64,000 nt of DNA from Cohnella mopanensis (GCF_022352055.1 NZ_JAKRWM010000001.1:248001-312000); one strand, 5' to 3'; counted from the stretch's first letter, positions 39,250-48,706 are shown. A program made the numbers and translations. The notes: a model not told the origin generated them from the letters alone.

Positions 39250-39723
39250 TTGGATAAGCTCGGTGATTGGGTAATTATGCTGGTTGCTGCCGGCTTAATG
39301 GTGTGGTGGTGTTTCAGACGGTTCGATCGCTGGCTTCACGAGCCCCCAGGCTCACGGCTTCGCAAGCTTGCGCTAGAAGGAGGCGTAGAACCGGATGAAA
39401 CTGTTCAGCTTCTGCAAGAGCATGATTACGAGGTGTTGTCCGGAAAGCATCGCGTTCCGCTCGGGGTCGTGTTAGATGACGGCCCGACAATGCCGACTCG
39501 CCTATATTTCGATTATTTAGCATTTAAAGAGGATAAGTACTACCTGGTTAAAGTAGAGCGGACAAGACAACCGATCGATTGGACGGCTAGCGGTTTGCGA
39601 GAGCGCTTCCTCGTGTACGCTTTGTTGTTCCCGGATTGTGACGGAATCGTCATCGTCCTTGCTCAGGCTCAAGATAGACAAATAAAAACAGTAAGATTCA
39701 AGGTGGAGGCTGGCGAGGAATGA
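39250..39723 (+). CDS. Membrane-anchored protein of unknown function
   Basis: 157 residues from TTG 39250, with GGGGAGG seven bases upstream (an ATG at 39226 lies upstream of that site). One N-terminal membrane helix (about 5-22) is followed by a soluble domain with [20 protein letters not shown] and [19 protein letters not shown]. Not recognised. Its stop overlaps the argR ATG (ATGA), so it is coupled to argR. The B. subtilis order has no gene here. Confidence 0.75.
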   Translation: MDKLGDWVIMLVAAGLMVWWCFRRFDRWLHEPPGSRLRKLALEGGVEPDETVQLLQEHDYEVLSGKHRVPLGVVLDDGPTMPTRLYFDYLAFKEDKYYLVKVERTRQPIDWTASGLRERFLVYALLFPDCDGIVIVLAQAQDRQIKTVRFKVEAGEE

Positions 39724-40169
39724 AAGGACCACGACAACGTAAAATCCGCGAGTTAATCGGATCAAGGGAAATCGAGACGCAGGAAGAACTCGTAGAAGTG
39801 CTTAGCTTGGAAGGCATGCAAGTGACGCAAGCGACCGTGTCGCGCGATATTAAAGAAATGCAACTCATTAAAGTACCGCTGGAAGACGGCCGGTACAAAT
39901 ATTCGATGCCGCAAGATCAGCGATTTAATCCGGCACATAAGCTTAAACGCGCTTTGCTCGATCATTTCGTAAGCGCTGACGCTGCCGAGAACTTGACGGT
40001 ATTAAAGTGTTTGCCCGGTACGGCCGGAACGATCGCGGCACTGATCGACGGAATGGATTGGCCTGAAATTATCGGTACGATAGGCGGGGACGACACGACG
40101 CTCCTTATCTGCAAAACGAAAGCCCACGGGGAAGAAGTACTGAGACGTATTGACGAAATGATGCAATAA
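39720..40169 (+). CDS. argR: Arginine repressor ArgR/AhrC
   Basis: 149 residues. The winged-helix domain has [20 protein letters not shown] and [19 protein letters not shown]; the C-terminal oligomerisation and arginine-binding domain has [20 protein letters not shown] and [12 protein letters not shown]. It controls arginine synthesis and breakdown as a hexamer. Confidence 0.96.
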   Translation: MKGPRQRKIRELIGSREIETQEELVEVLSLEGMQVTQATVSRDIKEMQLIKVPLEDGRYKYSMPQDQRFNPAHKLKRALLDHFVSADAAENLTVLKCLPGTAGTIAALIDGMDWPEIIGTIGGDDTTLLICKTKAHGEEVLRRIDEMMQ

Positions 40170-40225
40170 TTACAACCCCTTTCTTACTCACATTCGTTAT
40201 GATCAACGATCAAGGGAGGCTATTC

Positions 40226-41911
40226 ATGCTTCGGGAATTATCCATCCACAACTTGGCAGTTATTGAGAATGTATCCGTAACGTTTCACCCTGGATTCCAT
40301 GTGTTAACCGGAGAAACAGGGGCCGGTAAATCGATCGTCATCGACGCATTAACCTTAACTGCCGGAGGCAGAGGTTCCGCGGAAATGATTCGTCATGGAT
40401 GCGACAGATCGATAATTGAAGCTGTATTCGATTTGCCGCGGCAACACCCGGTCTGGGAGACGCTTCAGCGACTCGGAATCGAAGCCGATTCAGAAGAAAC
40501 ATTGTTAATTCGCCGTGAACTTCTTACCCATGGGAAATCTTCCGCACGGATTAACGGTCAGAGCGTTACGTTAACGATGCTGAGAGAAGTGGGGGAGCAT
40601 CTGGTCAATATCCATGGCCAGCATGAACATCAGTCTTTGCTGAGGACGGAGAAGCACTTGGAGTGGCTTGATCTGTTCGCCGGGGAAGAAATTCAACAGA
40701 AGAAATCGGAATATCGCACGTTATTCCAGCAGTATCAAGCTATACATAAAGAGCGGCGCGAACTGGACGAGAAATCTCGCCAAGGCATGCAAATGCTCGA
40801 TTTGTACCGTTATCAATTGGAAGAAATCGCGGCAGCCCGGCTCAAGGCGGGCGAGGATGAATCCCTAGCGGATGAACGACGCAAACTAGCCCATGCGGAG
40901 AAATTAGCGGATTCCGTCACCGAAGCTTATGACCTCTTGTACGGCGCGAAAGGGCTAGCGGCGCTCTCGCGGGCTTTATCTAAGCTACAGGACATCGTGA
41001 AAGTCGATCCGGTCATCCTTCAGCCGCTAGTCGAGCAATTACAGTCGGCTTATTACGGCGTGGAAGATAGCGCATTTCAATTGCGGGATTATAAAGAAGG
41101 AATTGAATTCAATCCGGCACGGCTAGCCCAAATTGAGCAGCGTCTAGACGTTATTCATGGCTTGAAGCGCAAATACGGCGAGACGGTTGAAGATATACTG
41201 GCTTATCAAGCTCGAATCAAAGCGGAAACCGATCAGCTTGATAATCGCGACGAATTGCTTAAAGAACTGACCTTACGCGAAGAAGCGTTATTATCGGAAC
41301 TTCAAACAAGAGCGTCTAACTTAACGGAGATTAGAAAATCAGCCTCGCGTGACCTGTCCCGCCAGATCGAGCAAGAGCTCGCGCACCTTCAGATGGATCG
41401 TTCACAATTCGAAGTTAAACTCGGGTCAGCAGCTTTGACGAGCTCTGGCGCGGATACCGCCGAATTCGTTCTTTCGACGAATCCCGGCGAACCGCCTAAA
41501 CCGCTTGCCAAGATCGCTTCCGGAGGCGAAATGTCTCGGGTCATGCTTGCCCTTAAAGCGATTTTTGCTCAAATCGACGAAATCCCGGTACTTGTTTTCG
41601 ACGAAGTCGATACGGGCGTCAGTGGCAGGGCGGCGCAAGCGATCGCCGAGAAGCTTTCTTTGCTGTCCAGACACTGCCAAGTATTCGCAATTACCCACTT
41701 GCCGCAGGTCGCCTGCATGGCAGATCATCAGTATGAAATTTATAAGCAGGTCACGTCCCAAGACCGAACTCAGACATCCGTGACGGAATTAGCGGATTCA
41801 CAAAGAGTGGAGGAATTGGCGCGGATGCTGGGCGGTGTGGAAGTAACGGAAAAAACCCGCCATCATGCACAAGAAATGCTTAGTTTGGCTCAGCAACAGA
41901 AAAACGCGTAA
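40226..41911 (+). CDS. recN: DNA repair protein RecN
   Basis: About 561 residues. SMC-like ATPase halves with Walker A LTGETGAGKSIVIDAL at the N-terminus and LAKIASGGEMSRVMLALKA plus VLVFDEVDTGVSG near the C-terminus flank a long coiled coil. It works early in double-strand-break repair. AGGGAGG lies before the ATG at 40226; an ATG 27 bp earlier has no site. Confidence 0.97.
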   Translation: MLRELSIHNLAVIENVSVTFHPGFHVLTGETGAGKSIVIDALTLTAGGRGSAEMIRHGCDRSIIEAVFDLPRQHPVWETLQRLGIEADSEETLLIRRELLTHGKSSARINGQSVTLTMLREVGEHLVNIHGQHEHQSLLRTEKHLEWLDLFAGEEIQQKKSEYRTLFQQYQAIHKERRELDEKSRQGMQMLDLYRYQLEEIAAARLKAGEDESLADERRKLAHAEKLADSVTEAYDLLYGAKGLAALSRALSKLQDIVKVDPVILQPLVEQLQSAYYGVEDSAFQLRDYKEGIEFNPARLAQIEQRLDVIHGLKRKYGETVEDILAYQARIKAETDQLDNRDELLKELTLREEALLSELQTRASNLTEIRKSASRDLSRQIEQELAHLQMDRSQFEVKLGSAALTSSGADTAEFVLSTNPGEPPKPLAKIASGGEMSRVMLALKAIFAQIDEIPVLVFDEVDTGVSGRAAQAIAEKLSLLSRHCQVFAITHLPQVACMADHQYEIYKQVTSQDRTQTSVTELADSQRVEELARMLGGVEVTEKTRHHAQEMLSLAQQQKNA

Positions 41912-42038
41912 TGACGCGAAAAAACAAACGAAAAGGAAGCTTTTTGGGAACATAAAAGAAGCAAGGCACGGTTACCTTATAGGTACGTTATCGGCGACAA
42001 AGAAATAGCCGATTCAGACTGTAGGGGAGCGTGAGAAC

Positions 42039-43367
42039 TTGTACCAGAAGCACTCCAGGAAACGTCGCATTGGACTTGTTGTCGTTCTTATGCTATGTAT
42101 CGCCGTTTGTTCCGCACCTTTTCAACATTTTGCGAAGTTCCCTAATCAATTGAGGATGTTTCAAGGTCAGGCTGTGTCGCTACATTACGCTATGCCCGTT
42201 CATGCCCAGGGTAGCTTGAATACGCAAGTAGCGGAAATCAACGGCAGCAATCACTCTTCGGTACGCGTCGATCTTAGTCAGCCTTTATCCATTCAACCAA
42301 AGCATAGCGGCGTTACGGATTTGAAGCTGAAGCTGTTCGGTAAAATTCCGTTCAAGACGGTACGTTTACAAGTCGTTCCCGATCTAAGGGTTATCCCCGG
42401 CGGGCAGACGATTGGCGTTAAAGTCAAATCGGCGGGCATTATGGTCGTTGGGCATCATTTGGTCAAAACAAGAGTGAATACGAAGGTTTCTCCCGGAGAA
42501 GAAGCGAAGTTGCGTCTCGGCGATCTGATCGTTGAGATCAACGGAGAAGTATGCAACGATATTTCCAAAATAGCTCCATATGCCGAAACGGCTGGACGAA
42601 ACGGAGCGCCTCTAAAGTTATTGGTCCAGAGAGGCAAAGAAAGATTCCGCACTTCATTAAATCCGGCCTATGACGAGGAAGACAAAGCTTGGCGCTTGGG
42701 ATTGTACATTCGCGATTCGGCGGCGGGCGTCGGCACGTTAACGTTCTATGCTCCTGATCAAGGCGTATACGGTGCATTAGGACACGTCATTACCGATATG
42801 GATACCCAAACTCCGATCGTCGTAGGAAGCGGAGAAATTTTGCAATCGAGCGTCAACTCGATTTCCAAAAGCCAGAACGGTGAACCAGGAGAGAAAAGAG
42901 CGAGTTTTCTCAAGGGCGGTCGCATTTTAGGCAGCGTTGAGCGAAATACGCCTTTCGGGATCTTCGGTCAAATGAAGGAAACTCCGGATCATGCGTATCA
43001 CGCTGAGCCGATGCCGGTTGCTTTCGCGGAAGAGGTAAAAGAAGGGCCTGCGCAAATTCTGACCGTTGTCGAGAAGCAAAAGGTCGAACGGTTCAATATC
43101 GAGATCGTGCATGTATCCAAGCAATCTTCCCCGGCGACGAAGGGGATGGTCATCAAAATAACAGATCCGAAGCTCATTGAGCGTACGGGGGGAATCGTCC
43201 AAGGGATGAGTGGCAGCCCGATTATTCAGAACGGTAAGTTGGTCGGAGCAGTCACACATGTATTCGTAAACGATCCTTCGTCCGGCTATGGCTGCTTTAT
43301 TGAGTGGATGCTGCAGGATGCCGGCATAATGCTAAACCCGGAGCAATCGACGTCTAAGGCGGTTTAA
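42039..43367 (+). CDS. spoIVB: SpoIVB serine peptidase
   Basis: 442 residues from TTG with GGGGAG upstream. An N-terminal membrane anchor (about 12-30), a PDZ domain (about 140-205) and an S55 peptidase domain with GALGHVITDMD (catalytic His) and IVQGMSGSPIIQNGKLVGAV (catalytic Ser) are visible. Made in the forespore, it cleaves SpoIVFA to trigger pro-sigma-K processing. Direct neighbour of spo0A, as usual. Confidence 0.96.
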   Translation: MYQKHSRKRRIGLVVVLMLCIAVCSAPFQHFAKFPNQLRMFQGQAVSLHYAMPVHAQGSLNTQVAEINGSNHSSVRVDLSQPLSIQPKHSGVTDLKLKLFGKIPFKTVRLQVVPDLRVIPGGQTIGVKVKSAGIMVVGHHLVKTRVNTKVSPGEEAKLRLGDLIVEINGEVCNDISKIAPYAETAGRNGAPLKLLVQRGKERFRTSLNPAYDEEDKAWRLGLYIRDSAAGVGTLTFYAPDQGVYGALGHVITDMDTQTPIVVGSGEILQSSVNSISKSQNGEPGEKRASFLKGGRILGSVERNTPFGIFGQMKETPDHAYHAEPMPVAFAEEVKEGPAQILTVVEKQKVERFNIEIVHVSKQSSPATKGMVIKITDPKLIERTGGIVQGMSGSPIIQNGKLVGAVTHVFVNDPSSGYGCFIEWMLQDAGIMLNPEQSTSKAV

Positions 43368-43405
43368 CGCCTTAGATTTTGCTCATTCACGGAAAGACGA
43401 ACATT

Positions 43406-43535
43406 TGTCGAAAATGTACGAAACATATCGGCATTTGACCTATTGTGACGCAAATGAATAATTATATTCGATTTTGCACAATAAATAAAGAAATATTTTT
43501 AAAATCGAGAAGGAATACAGAATAGCAATGTCGAA
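43406..43535 (+). promoter_or_regulatory. Two 0A boxes upstream of spo0A
   Basis: TGTCGAA occurs exactly at 43406-43412 and 43529-43535, matching the Spo0A-binding core; a near match on the opposite strand lies at about 43566. Autoregulation of spo0A by phosphorylated Spo0A is known in B. subtilis. Confidence 0.6.
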
Positions 43536-43607
43536 AACGGATAAACAGAGAAACGGTGAGCGTTTTTCGTCAATTAATTCTCGCGTAGAGAAAGGGAGGA
43601 CCAGACA

Positions 43608-44420
43608 TTGCCACGTATTGAAGTGTTCCTAGCAGACGACAACCGAGAATTTACGAATTTATTATCAGAGTACATCCAAGAGCAGGATGATATGACGGTC
43701 ATCGGAGTGGCGTACAACGGAGAAGAGGTCATCCGTCAACTGGAAGAAACACGTAGGGTACCGGATGTCATGATCCTCGATATTATTATGCCGCATTTGG
43801 ATGGACTTGGCGTCCTGGAGAAATTGCGGGATTTAAATTTATCGCCTATGCCCAAGATCATTATGCTCACAGCTTTCGGACAAGAGAACATTACTCAGCG
43901 TGCGGTACAACTAGGCGCTTCTTACTACATACTCAAACCGTTCGATATGGATGTTCTGGCTAACCGGATTCGCCAATTGGCCGGCAACTCCGTCGTCAAT
44001 TCGGTTACATCGTCTTCCGTTCCGAGCAGCAGCAATCGTTCGAACATCGTACAAATCGGTAAACCTAAAAATTTGGATGCCAATATCACGAGTATCATTC
44101 ACGAGATCGGCGTGCCGGCGCATATTAAAGGCTACCAGTATTTACGCGAAGCGATTACGATGGTGTACAACAACATCGAAATTCTCGGCGCGATTACGAA
44201 GACGCTGTATCCCGCGATCGCAGAGAAATTCAAGACGACGCCTTCCCGCGTCGAACGCGCGATCCGTCACGCGATCGAAGTCGCTTGGACTCGCGGCAAC
44301 ATCGATTCGATTAGCCATCTATTCGGCTACACGATCAACATCGCGAAGTCGAAGCCGACCAATAGCGAATTCATCGCGATGGTTGCGGACAAGCTGCGGA
44401 TCGAGCATAAGGTTTCGTAA
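43608..44420 (+). CDS. spo0A: Spo0A master regulator of sporulation
   Basis: 270 residues from TTG with GGGAGG upstream. The receiver domain holds the acidic pair ADDN (10-12), phosphoacceptor Asp58 in [12 protein letters not shown], Thr in LTAFGQ and Lys in YILKPFD. After a Ser-rich linker the C-terminal effector domain has [20 protein letters not shown] and the recognition helix region [17 protein letters not shown]. It receives phosphate from the phosphorelay and commits the cell to sporulation. Confidence 0.98.
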   Translation: MPRIEVFLADDNREFTNLLSEYIQEQDDMTVIGVAYNGEEVIRQLEETRRVPDVMILDIIMPHLDGLGVLEKLRDLNLSPMPKIIMLTAFGQENITQRAVQLGASYYILKPFDMDVLANRIRQLAGNSVVNSVTSSSVPSSSNRSNIVQIGKPKNLDANITSIIHEIGVPAHIKGYQYLREAITMVYNNIEILGAITKTLYPAIAEKFKTTPSRVERAIRHAIEVAWTRGNIDSISHLFGYTINIAKSKPTNSEFIAMVADKLRIEHKVS

Positions 44421-44485
44421 ATGGCGTAGTGATGCGGGATTTACGGTTCGGTTCCGGTCGCTATAGCGATGAATTATCGGATGCT

Positions 44486-44532
44486 TTGCGTAGCCGTTCC
44501 GATAAACTTTACGTAGCGATTCGGATAAACTA
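44486..44532 (+). repeat. Short degenerate tandem repeat downstream of spo0A
   Basis: GTAGCCGTTCCGATAAACTT is followed directly by GTAGCGATTCGGATAAACTA, two imperfect 23-bp copies in the spo0A 3' region. The 44421-44811 stretch holds this and two terminators, with no gene seen. Confidence 0.5.
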
Positions 44533-44629
44533 GATCGGATTTCACCTCGATTTCGACGCGAGTTTGTCGGACGTTAACTTGCGCATAGTGTACCGTATGT
44601 GTACGTAAAACTCAATAGATTACGAGGAA

Positions 44630-44654
44630 AAGGGCGCCTTCGGGCGTTCTTTTT
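44630..44654 (+). terminator. Terminator downstream of spo0A
   Basis: AAGGGCGCC, a TTCG tetraloop and GGCGTTCTT form a nine-pair stem (two G-T pairs), followed by Ts. Confidence 0.7.
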
Positions 44655-44767
44655 CGTTTTAAAGATAAAGGGTCGAACACACGGTGAAGTGATCAGGTGT
44701 TAGTGACTTTATGCTGATAAGTTGTAACCGATACGAACTGAAGAGATAATGGTAGTGATGAAATAAA

Positions 44768-44805
44768 GCGGCCCATGGAATTAAATCCGCGATAGGCCGC
44801 ATTTT
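44768..44805. terminator. Bidirectional terminator
   Basis: GCGGCC and GGCCGC form the stem with T-rich sequence on both sides; it would serve the leftward recombinase fragment. Confidence 0.6.
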
Positions 44806-44811
44806 TCACTT

Positions 44812-45168
44812 CTATATGTGCAGTTTATTATGATCCGGTCCGAAGTTCTGTAACGGTGAAAATTTCTTATGTTCGTTCTTTATCTCATCGGAGAAGAGGT
44901 TAACATAAGTTAATACTTGATTTAATGTGGAGTGACCGAGCATACTCTGCAACGCGAAGAGTCCGGCCTTGTTTATTACACTCATACGCGCAAACGTGTG
45001 CCTCAAAGTGTGGGGCGAAACTCGAACGTTTGTTGTACCGGCAGATCTACCGTATTCTTTGAGACGGAATTGAACGTCTCTGCGCGTCATAGGAGTATCC
45101 GTCCAAGTTGGGATAAACAGTCTATTTACGTGAGGTCGTCCGGGCTGAGGATAACCGTAAGCAAATCG
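44812..45168 (-). pseudogene. C-terminal fragment of a tyrosine recombinase/integrase
   Basis: The frame opens only after a stop at 45169 and reads LFIPTWTDTPMTRRDVQFRL, then SPHTLRHTFARMSV and MLGHSTLNQVLTYVNLF, so the His, Arg, His and Tyr of the C-terminal catalytic half are present. The N-terminal half and the first catalytic Arg are missing. It is a remnant of an earlier mobile element at the left edge of the accessory region, separate from the complete integrase at 51.2 kb. Confidence 0.8.
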
Positions 45169-45222
45169 TTAACTGGTGTTGTTACCCGAGGCGGATATGA
45201 TCGCGACGAGAGGAAGATCGCT

Positions 45223-45588
45223 ATGTGTGCGGAAGGTGGAAAAGGAGCCAGCATAGTATATATCGATGTGAGAGACAACCGAGGTGCCGGAAGCTGGGAC
45301 GGAAATCAACTGGAAGATTACGCGGACGGCATGCGAGTTCTGTTTGTCGTTGAGAAACCGGAAATTACGGTTCCTAACCAGTTCGCGGAGGAATCGCAGA
45401 AACCGTCGAAAGAATCGTCGAAGTCTAGTCAAACCAAGTAGGAGCCAAGTTCGAAATTTTCGGAAGAGAAAGAATACGTGTATTACGCGAACTGTAAGGC
45501 GGTGCGCGAGGCGGTGTAGACCCGCTATACGAAGGCGATCCGGGGGTATTCAACGAAACTGGATCGAGACAGAGACGGAGTAGCTTGA
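45223..45588 (+). pseudogene. Decayed Excalibur-domain protein
   Basis: From the ATG at 45223 (GAGGAA upstream) the frame reads MCAEGGKGASIVYIDVRDNR and a Ser/Lys-rich linker to a TAG at 45439. The same frame then continues with EEKEYVYYANCKAVREA, the start of an Excalibur calcium-binding domain, before another stop. A shifted frame gives GVDPLYEGDPG, and the original frame resumes with YSTKLDRDRDGVA followed by TGA where the family has Cys. So there are in-frame stops and two frameshifts. Probably once an exported protein. A terminator follows. Confidence 0.75.
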
Positions 45589-45593
45589 GAATA

Positions 45594-45624
45594 AGCAGTA
45601 GGGGTTATCCCTTCTGCTTTTTTC
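45594..45624 (+). terminator. Terminator of the Excalibur pseudogene
   Basis: AGCAGTAGGG pairs with CCCTTCTGCT, followed by Ts. Confidence 0.8.
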
Positions 45625-45731
45625 TTTGCAAAATATCAAAAAAATAGAATTTTACAGATAGAAATAATTGTTATATAGTAATAGATGGATGGGCTATAAG
45701 TTGGGTTGCAGTGCCTAGCTTACGAAGACTT

Positions 45732-45959
45732 AACAACCAAAACCTAAAACAACCAAAACCTAAAACAACTAAAACCTCTAAAACAACCAAAACCTAAAAC
45801 AACTAAAACCTAAAACAACTAAAACAACTAAAACCTCTAAAACAACCAAAACCTAAAACAACTAAAACCTCTAAAACAACCAAAACCTAAAACAACCAAA
45901 ACCTAAAACAACTAAAACCTCTAAAACAACCAAAACCTAAAACAACTAAAACCTAAAAC
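45732..45959 (+). repeat. G-free degenerate tandem repeat array
   Basis: About 14 units without a single G on this strand: AACCAAAACCTAAAAC (seven copies), AACTAAAACCTCTAAAAC (four), AACTAAAACCTAAAAC (two) and one short AACTAAAAC. The units interleave irregularly. No frame codes through it. It lies 83 bp before a small membrane-peptide gene. Unequal crossing-over or slippage is the likely origin; function unknown. Confidence 0.95.
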
Positions 45960-46042
45960 TCTATAGAGAAGTTAAGTCGAAGTAAAGCTTTCAATCAACT
46001 CTCCAATTAGCCCATTTAGATGCATTAAAATGGAGGGTTTAT

Positions 46043-46174
46043 ATGTTTAAGTTTATTGGTTTAGTTAAGAGGCGTACTAATTCACCGCACTTCTGGCTGG
46101 CGCTCTTTACCAGGGTGTTTGCAGCAATAATCGCTAGTTTTCTTGGATGGTTACTGCACCTGTTCATAAACTAG
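46043..46174 (+). CDS. 43-residue single-helix membrane peptide
   Basis: A short frame starting MFKFIGLVKRRTNS, then a hydrophobic helix (about 17-40) rich in Ala, Ile, Leu and Phe, ending LLHLFIN. GGAGG lies six bases before the ATG, and a strong terminator follows 12 bp after the stop, so it is a self-contained transcription unit. It resembles small toxins or holin-like peptides in size and shape only. Unknown function. Confidence 0.6.
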   Translation: MFKFIGLVKRRTNSPHFWLALFTRVFAAIIASFLGWLLHLFIN

Positions 46175-46186
46175 TAAAATAGTAAG

Positions 46187-46219
46187 AAGCCCCTTATGTT
46201 TGTTGTAAGGGGCTTTTGT
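46187..46219 (+). terminator. Terminator of the 43-residue peptide gene
   Basis: AAGCCCCTTA and TAAGGGGCTT form a perfect ten-pair stem followed by TTTT. Confidence 0.9.
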
Positions 46220-46371
46220 AAGTCATAGTAGAACCGGCTTTCAAAATCTATTTAGTGTGTCTGTAAGTAACCAAAATAATTGAATTACCCGCTTTAATGT
46301 TGTTCCGCGAGGTGGACTTACTACCGAGCGATAGTATCACCTCCACAATCACCATTTATTTTAATTTATCT

Positions 46372-46470
46372 TACCGGGATATCTCGTTATTCTCCGATGT
46401 TACAATTAACGGGTGAGGGGTCTCGTTGCTAAAAAGAAGACGAGTAATACGTCTGTCGGGGCGAGGAGTA
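46372..46470 (+). pseudogene. Remnant of the leader and an internal piece of a DNA ligase gene
   Basis: CTTACCGGG...GATGTTACAAT here resembles the leader of the ligase gene (47780-47820), and GCTAAAAAGAAGACGAGTAA at about 46427 matches ligase codons at 48368. The rest of the ligase is deleted. Together with the next entry it is a decayed copy of the ligase/YolD module. Confidence 0.55.
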
Positions 46471-46566
46471 TGAGACTTCACAATAGGATTTAAGGCTGCA
46501 AATTGGAATGTTGATGGGTGACTTAGAGCGGAGTTTGAATTACTAAGCAATGAAGGGATGAACACA

Positions 46567-46755
46567 ATGGCTCATAAGCTTGAGGGAAATGGATTGTGGG
46601 AGTCGTCGCGAATGATACTACTGGAGCATAAAGAACGGATTATCCGCGAATAATTCGAGTTTAAGAATAAGCGCACGCTGACGTTAATCAAGCGGCACTC
46701 GATCGATGGGAAACCGGAGGTTGTCGCGGTGAACGGCCGGCTTCACTTCCGCTAG
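46567..46755 (+). pseudogene. Broken YolD-like gene
   Basis: MAHKLEGNGLWESSRMILLE runs on as HKERIIRE to a TAA; the same frame continues with LTLIKRHSIDGKPEVVAVNG to a TAG. The first part matches the intact YolD-like protein at 49477 (LDANGLWQTKFLLPEHKEAL) and the second its C-terminal beta segment; the middle is deleted and a stop interrupts the frame. Confidence 0.65.
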
Positions 46756-47468
46756 ATTGCTCCTTACTTGAGCGACTAGCCGACGCAGTACTAAACGAGG
46801 AATTATCCGATACACACCCGGACAAGGTAGCACGCGCCGAGTATCCGTTTTTTAGCGCACATCAATTGGATCTCCGCCGTGACCGGGAGACATCGCTCAA
46901 AGCAGCGGAAGAAACCGGTACTGACGGACGAGATTATCGCGTACCTAAACGGAGGAGACGTTCGCGCTACGATAATAACTTCGTTGATGCTAACGCAAAA
47001 ATACGCAACGCGGCGAGAGCGGTACAGTATAAACGGGATACAGCGGCGGGTCCGATCGTTTCGCATATGACGGCGCCATTCGTTGCGGCAGCGAGCGTGG
47101 GGCAAACGCGGCGTGTCCGATTGAGTTGCGTGTACGAAGTTAGTTAACGAAAAAAATCGCGCGGATAACGTTCCTTTTCGTTGGTGTACGAAGGGAGGCG
47201 GTATCAAGCGCGATTTCTCGTATAGATACACCGTGGACGTTGAGCGTGTACTGTCGTGGATTTACGCAGATAATCAATAAAATAAAATTATAAATTACTT
47301 CAAAATGTATTTACAATTGTAAATACTAATGATATTATTAAATTTTGTTTTAAAATAGTTGAAATTAGGAAATGGAAAATGTTATTATATATTTGTAAGA
47401 CAGTATAGTATTTTTAACAAAATAATTATTAGGAGGTGTGCTATAAGGGTGGGGGTGAACAATGAACA
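46756..47468. other. Decayed, gene-poor stretch
   Basis: No convincing gene. Short overlapping frames at 46866-47147 on the plus strand (ETSLKAAEETGTDGRDYRVP in one frame) look like remains but match nothing known to me. A 9-bp inverted repeat, AAATCGCGC (47154-47162) and GCGCGATTT (47208-47216), is present. Beyond 47260 the DNA becomes very AT-rich. Confidence 0.5.
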
Positions 47469-47570
47469 ATGAAAAAGCTTATTAAGAGTACGATTATTTT
47501 AGCGATAGTATTAGTTAATATTATTGAGATTTCTTACTTATTTAACATTACGATTAATATTTATCTTTAA
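47469..47570 (+). CDS. Possible 33-residue hydrophobic peptide
   Basis: MKKLIKSTIILAIVLVNIIE followed by a second Ile-rich stretch; basic start and one long hydrophobic segment. GGGGGTG lies about 15 bases upstream, a loose spacing, and AT-rich DNA makes chance frames likely. A terminator stands about 110 bp downstream. Confidence 0.3.
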   Translation: MKKLIKSTIILAIVLVNIIEISYLFNITINIYL

Positions 47571-47679
47571 TTATAGGATCATTTTTGGCAATACATAATG
47601 TTTCAACCTAATTATCGAGATCTCAAAACTAATCAGTTAGCCACTGTTAAACATATATGAATGCCCTATTATTGAAATC

Positions 47680-47716
47680 AACCTCTCTTGGTTTGGCCGA
47701 CCGAGAGGGGTTTTTA
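47680..47716 (+). terminator. Rho-independent terminator
   Basis: AACCTCTCTTGGT and ACCGAGAGGGGTT pair, then Ts. It insulates the ligase gene from the left. Confidence 0.75.
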
Positions 47717-47854
47717 GTTTTATTCGAACTTGATAATTCTGACAGGGACGTTGTTCCCCAAATCAACCTAATATTCAATAACTTACCGGGGTTTACTTAT
47801 CATTATCAGTGTTACAATCGGTATATCAACTAAGATATACGGATGGTGTACGCA

Positions 47855-48706
47855 ATGTTTCTTTCCCCGATGTTACTCGAAAAACGCGAATCTCCGTTCG
47901 ACGACGATCGCTACATATTCGAGCCTAAGATCGACGGTCACCGTTTGATCCTTTCGATGGAGAACGGAGTCGCCCGGCTATTCACGCGCCATAATAACGA
48001 TGTAACACCTCAATATCCCGAGCTCCATAACGTACCGATCGCGGATAACTCTGACGTCGTACTGGACGGAGAGGTAGCATGCTTAAACCCGGAGACGGGT
48101 ACAATCGAGTTTGAGCTAGTTATGGAACGTTTTATGAAAAAAAAGCCGCTAGCAATTACGGAAGCATCCGTACGACAACCGGTTGTGTTTTTCGTGTTCG
48201 ATATATTACGGTATCGCGGCGAAGATTTGCGAGGTCGAACGTTGATGGAACGTAAATCGCTACTTACGGAAGTGTTGACGGAGAATAGGCATTTCAGCCG
48301 CGTGATTAACGTAGAAGGCGCGGGTAATTCGATGTTCAACGCAATCCGCGAGAAAAAACTCGAAGGTATCGTCGCTAAAAAGAAGACGAGTAAATATGTC
48401 GGACGACGCGATGCGAATTGGATAAAGATCATCAACTATACGGATGCCGTCGTTCAGATAACGGGATACCGTAAGAACCAATTCGGATGGCTGACGCAGT
48501 ACCGGAATAAGCCGACGGGGATACTTGAGCTCGCGGTACCGGTAGCGCATAAAAAGGCGCTATATGGCGTCGCGAAGGCGCTAGTAACCGGTGAGGATCG
48601 CGATTACGTCTACTTGGAACCGAAGATAAGTGCGCGGGTAAGGTTCCGGAATTGGACGCGGGCAGGTATGCTGCGGACACCGGAGTTTGTGGATTTTGTT
48701 ATGTGA
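47855..48706 (+). CDS. ATP-dependent DNA ligase (phage type)
   Basis: 283 residues. The nucleotidyltransferase motif EPKIDGHRL holds the adenylated Lys25; DGEVACL (motif III), VVFFVFDILRYRG, KLEGIVAKKKTSKYVG (motif IV) and WIKIINY (motif V) follow, then a short OB-fold. It resembles the ligase of Bacillus prophage SP-beta (YoqV). It seals DNA nicks, probably for phage replication or repair. GGTG lies six bases before ATG 47855; an ATG four codons earlier is less supported. Confidence 0.9.
   Translation: MFLSPMLLEKRESPFDDDRYIFEPKIDGHRLILSMENGVARLFTRHNNDVTPQYPELHNVPIADNSDVVLDGEVACLNPETGTIEFELVMERFMKKKPLAITEASVRQPVVFFVFDILRYRGEDLRGRTLMERKSLLTEVLTENRHFSRVINVEGAGNSMFNAIREKKLEGIVAKKKTSKYVGRRDANWIKIINYTDAVVQITGYRKNQFGWLTQYRNKPTGILELAVPVAHKKALYGVAKALVTGEDRDYVYLEPKISARVRFRNWTRAGMLRTPEFVDFVM

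Noticed and set aside
43440..43470. Sigma-H promoter for spo0A
   Set aside because: A GAAT -10 is present, but no AGGA-type -35 at the right distance was found.
45732..45959. Tandem repeat considered as a CRISPR array
   Set aside because: Units are 9-18 bp, directly abutting and without unique spacers, and no cas gene is present.
46803..47231. Minus-strand frame of 142 codons
   Set aside because: Composition is Arg/Cys/Ser-rich like an antisense shadow, with no ribosome site and no recognisable motif; the region looks decayed on both strands.
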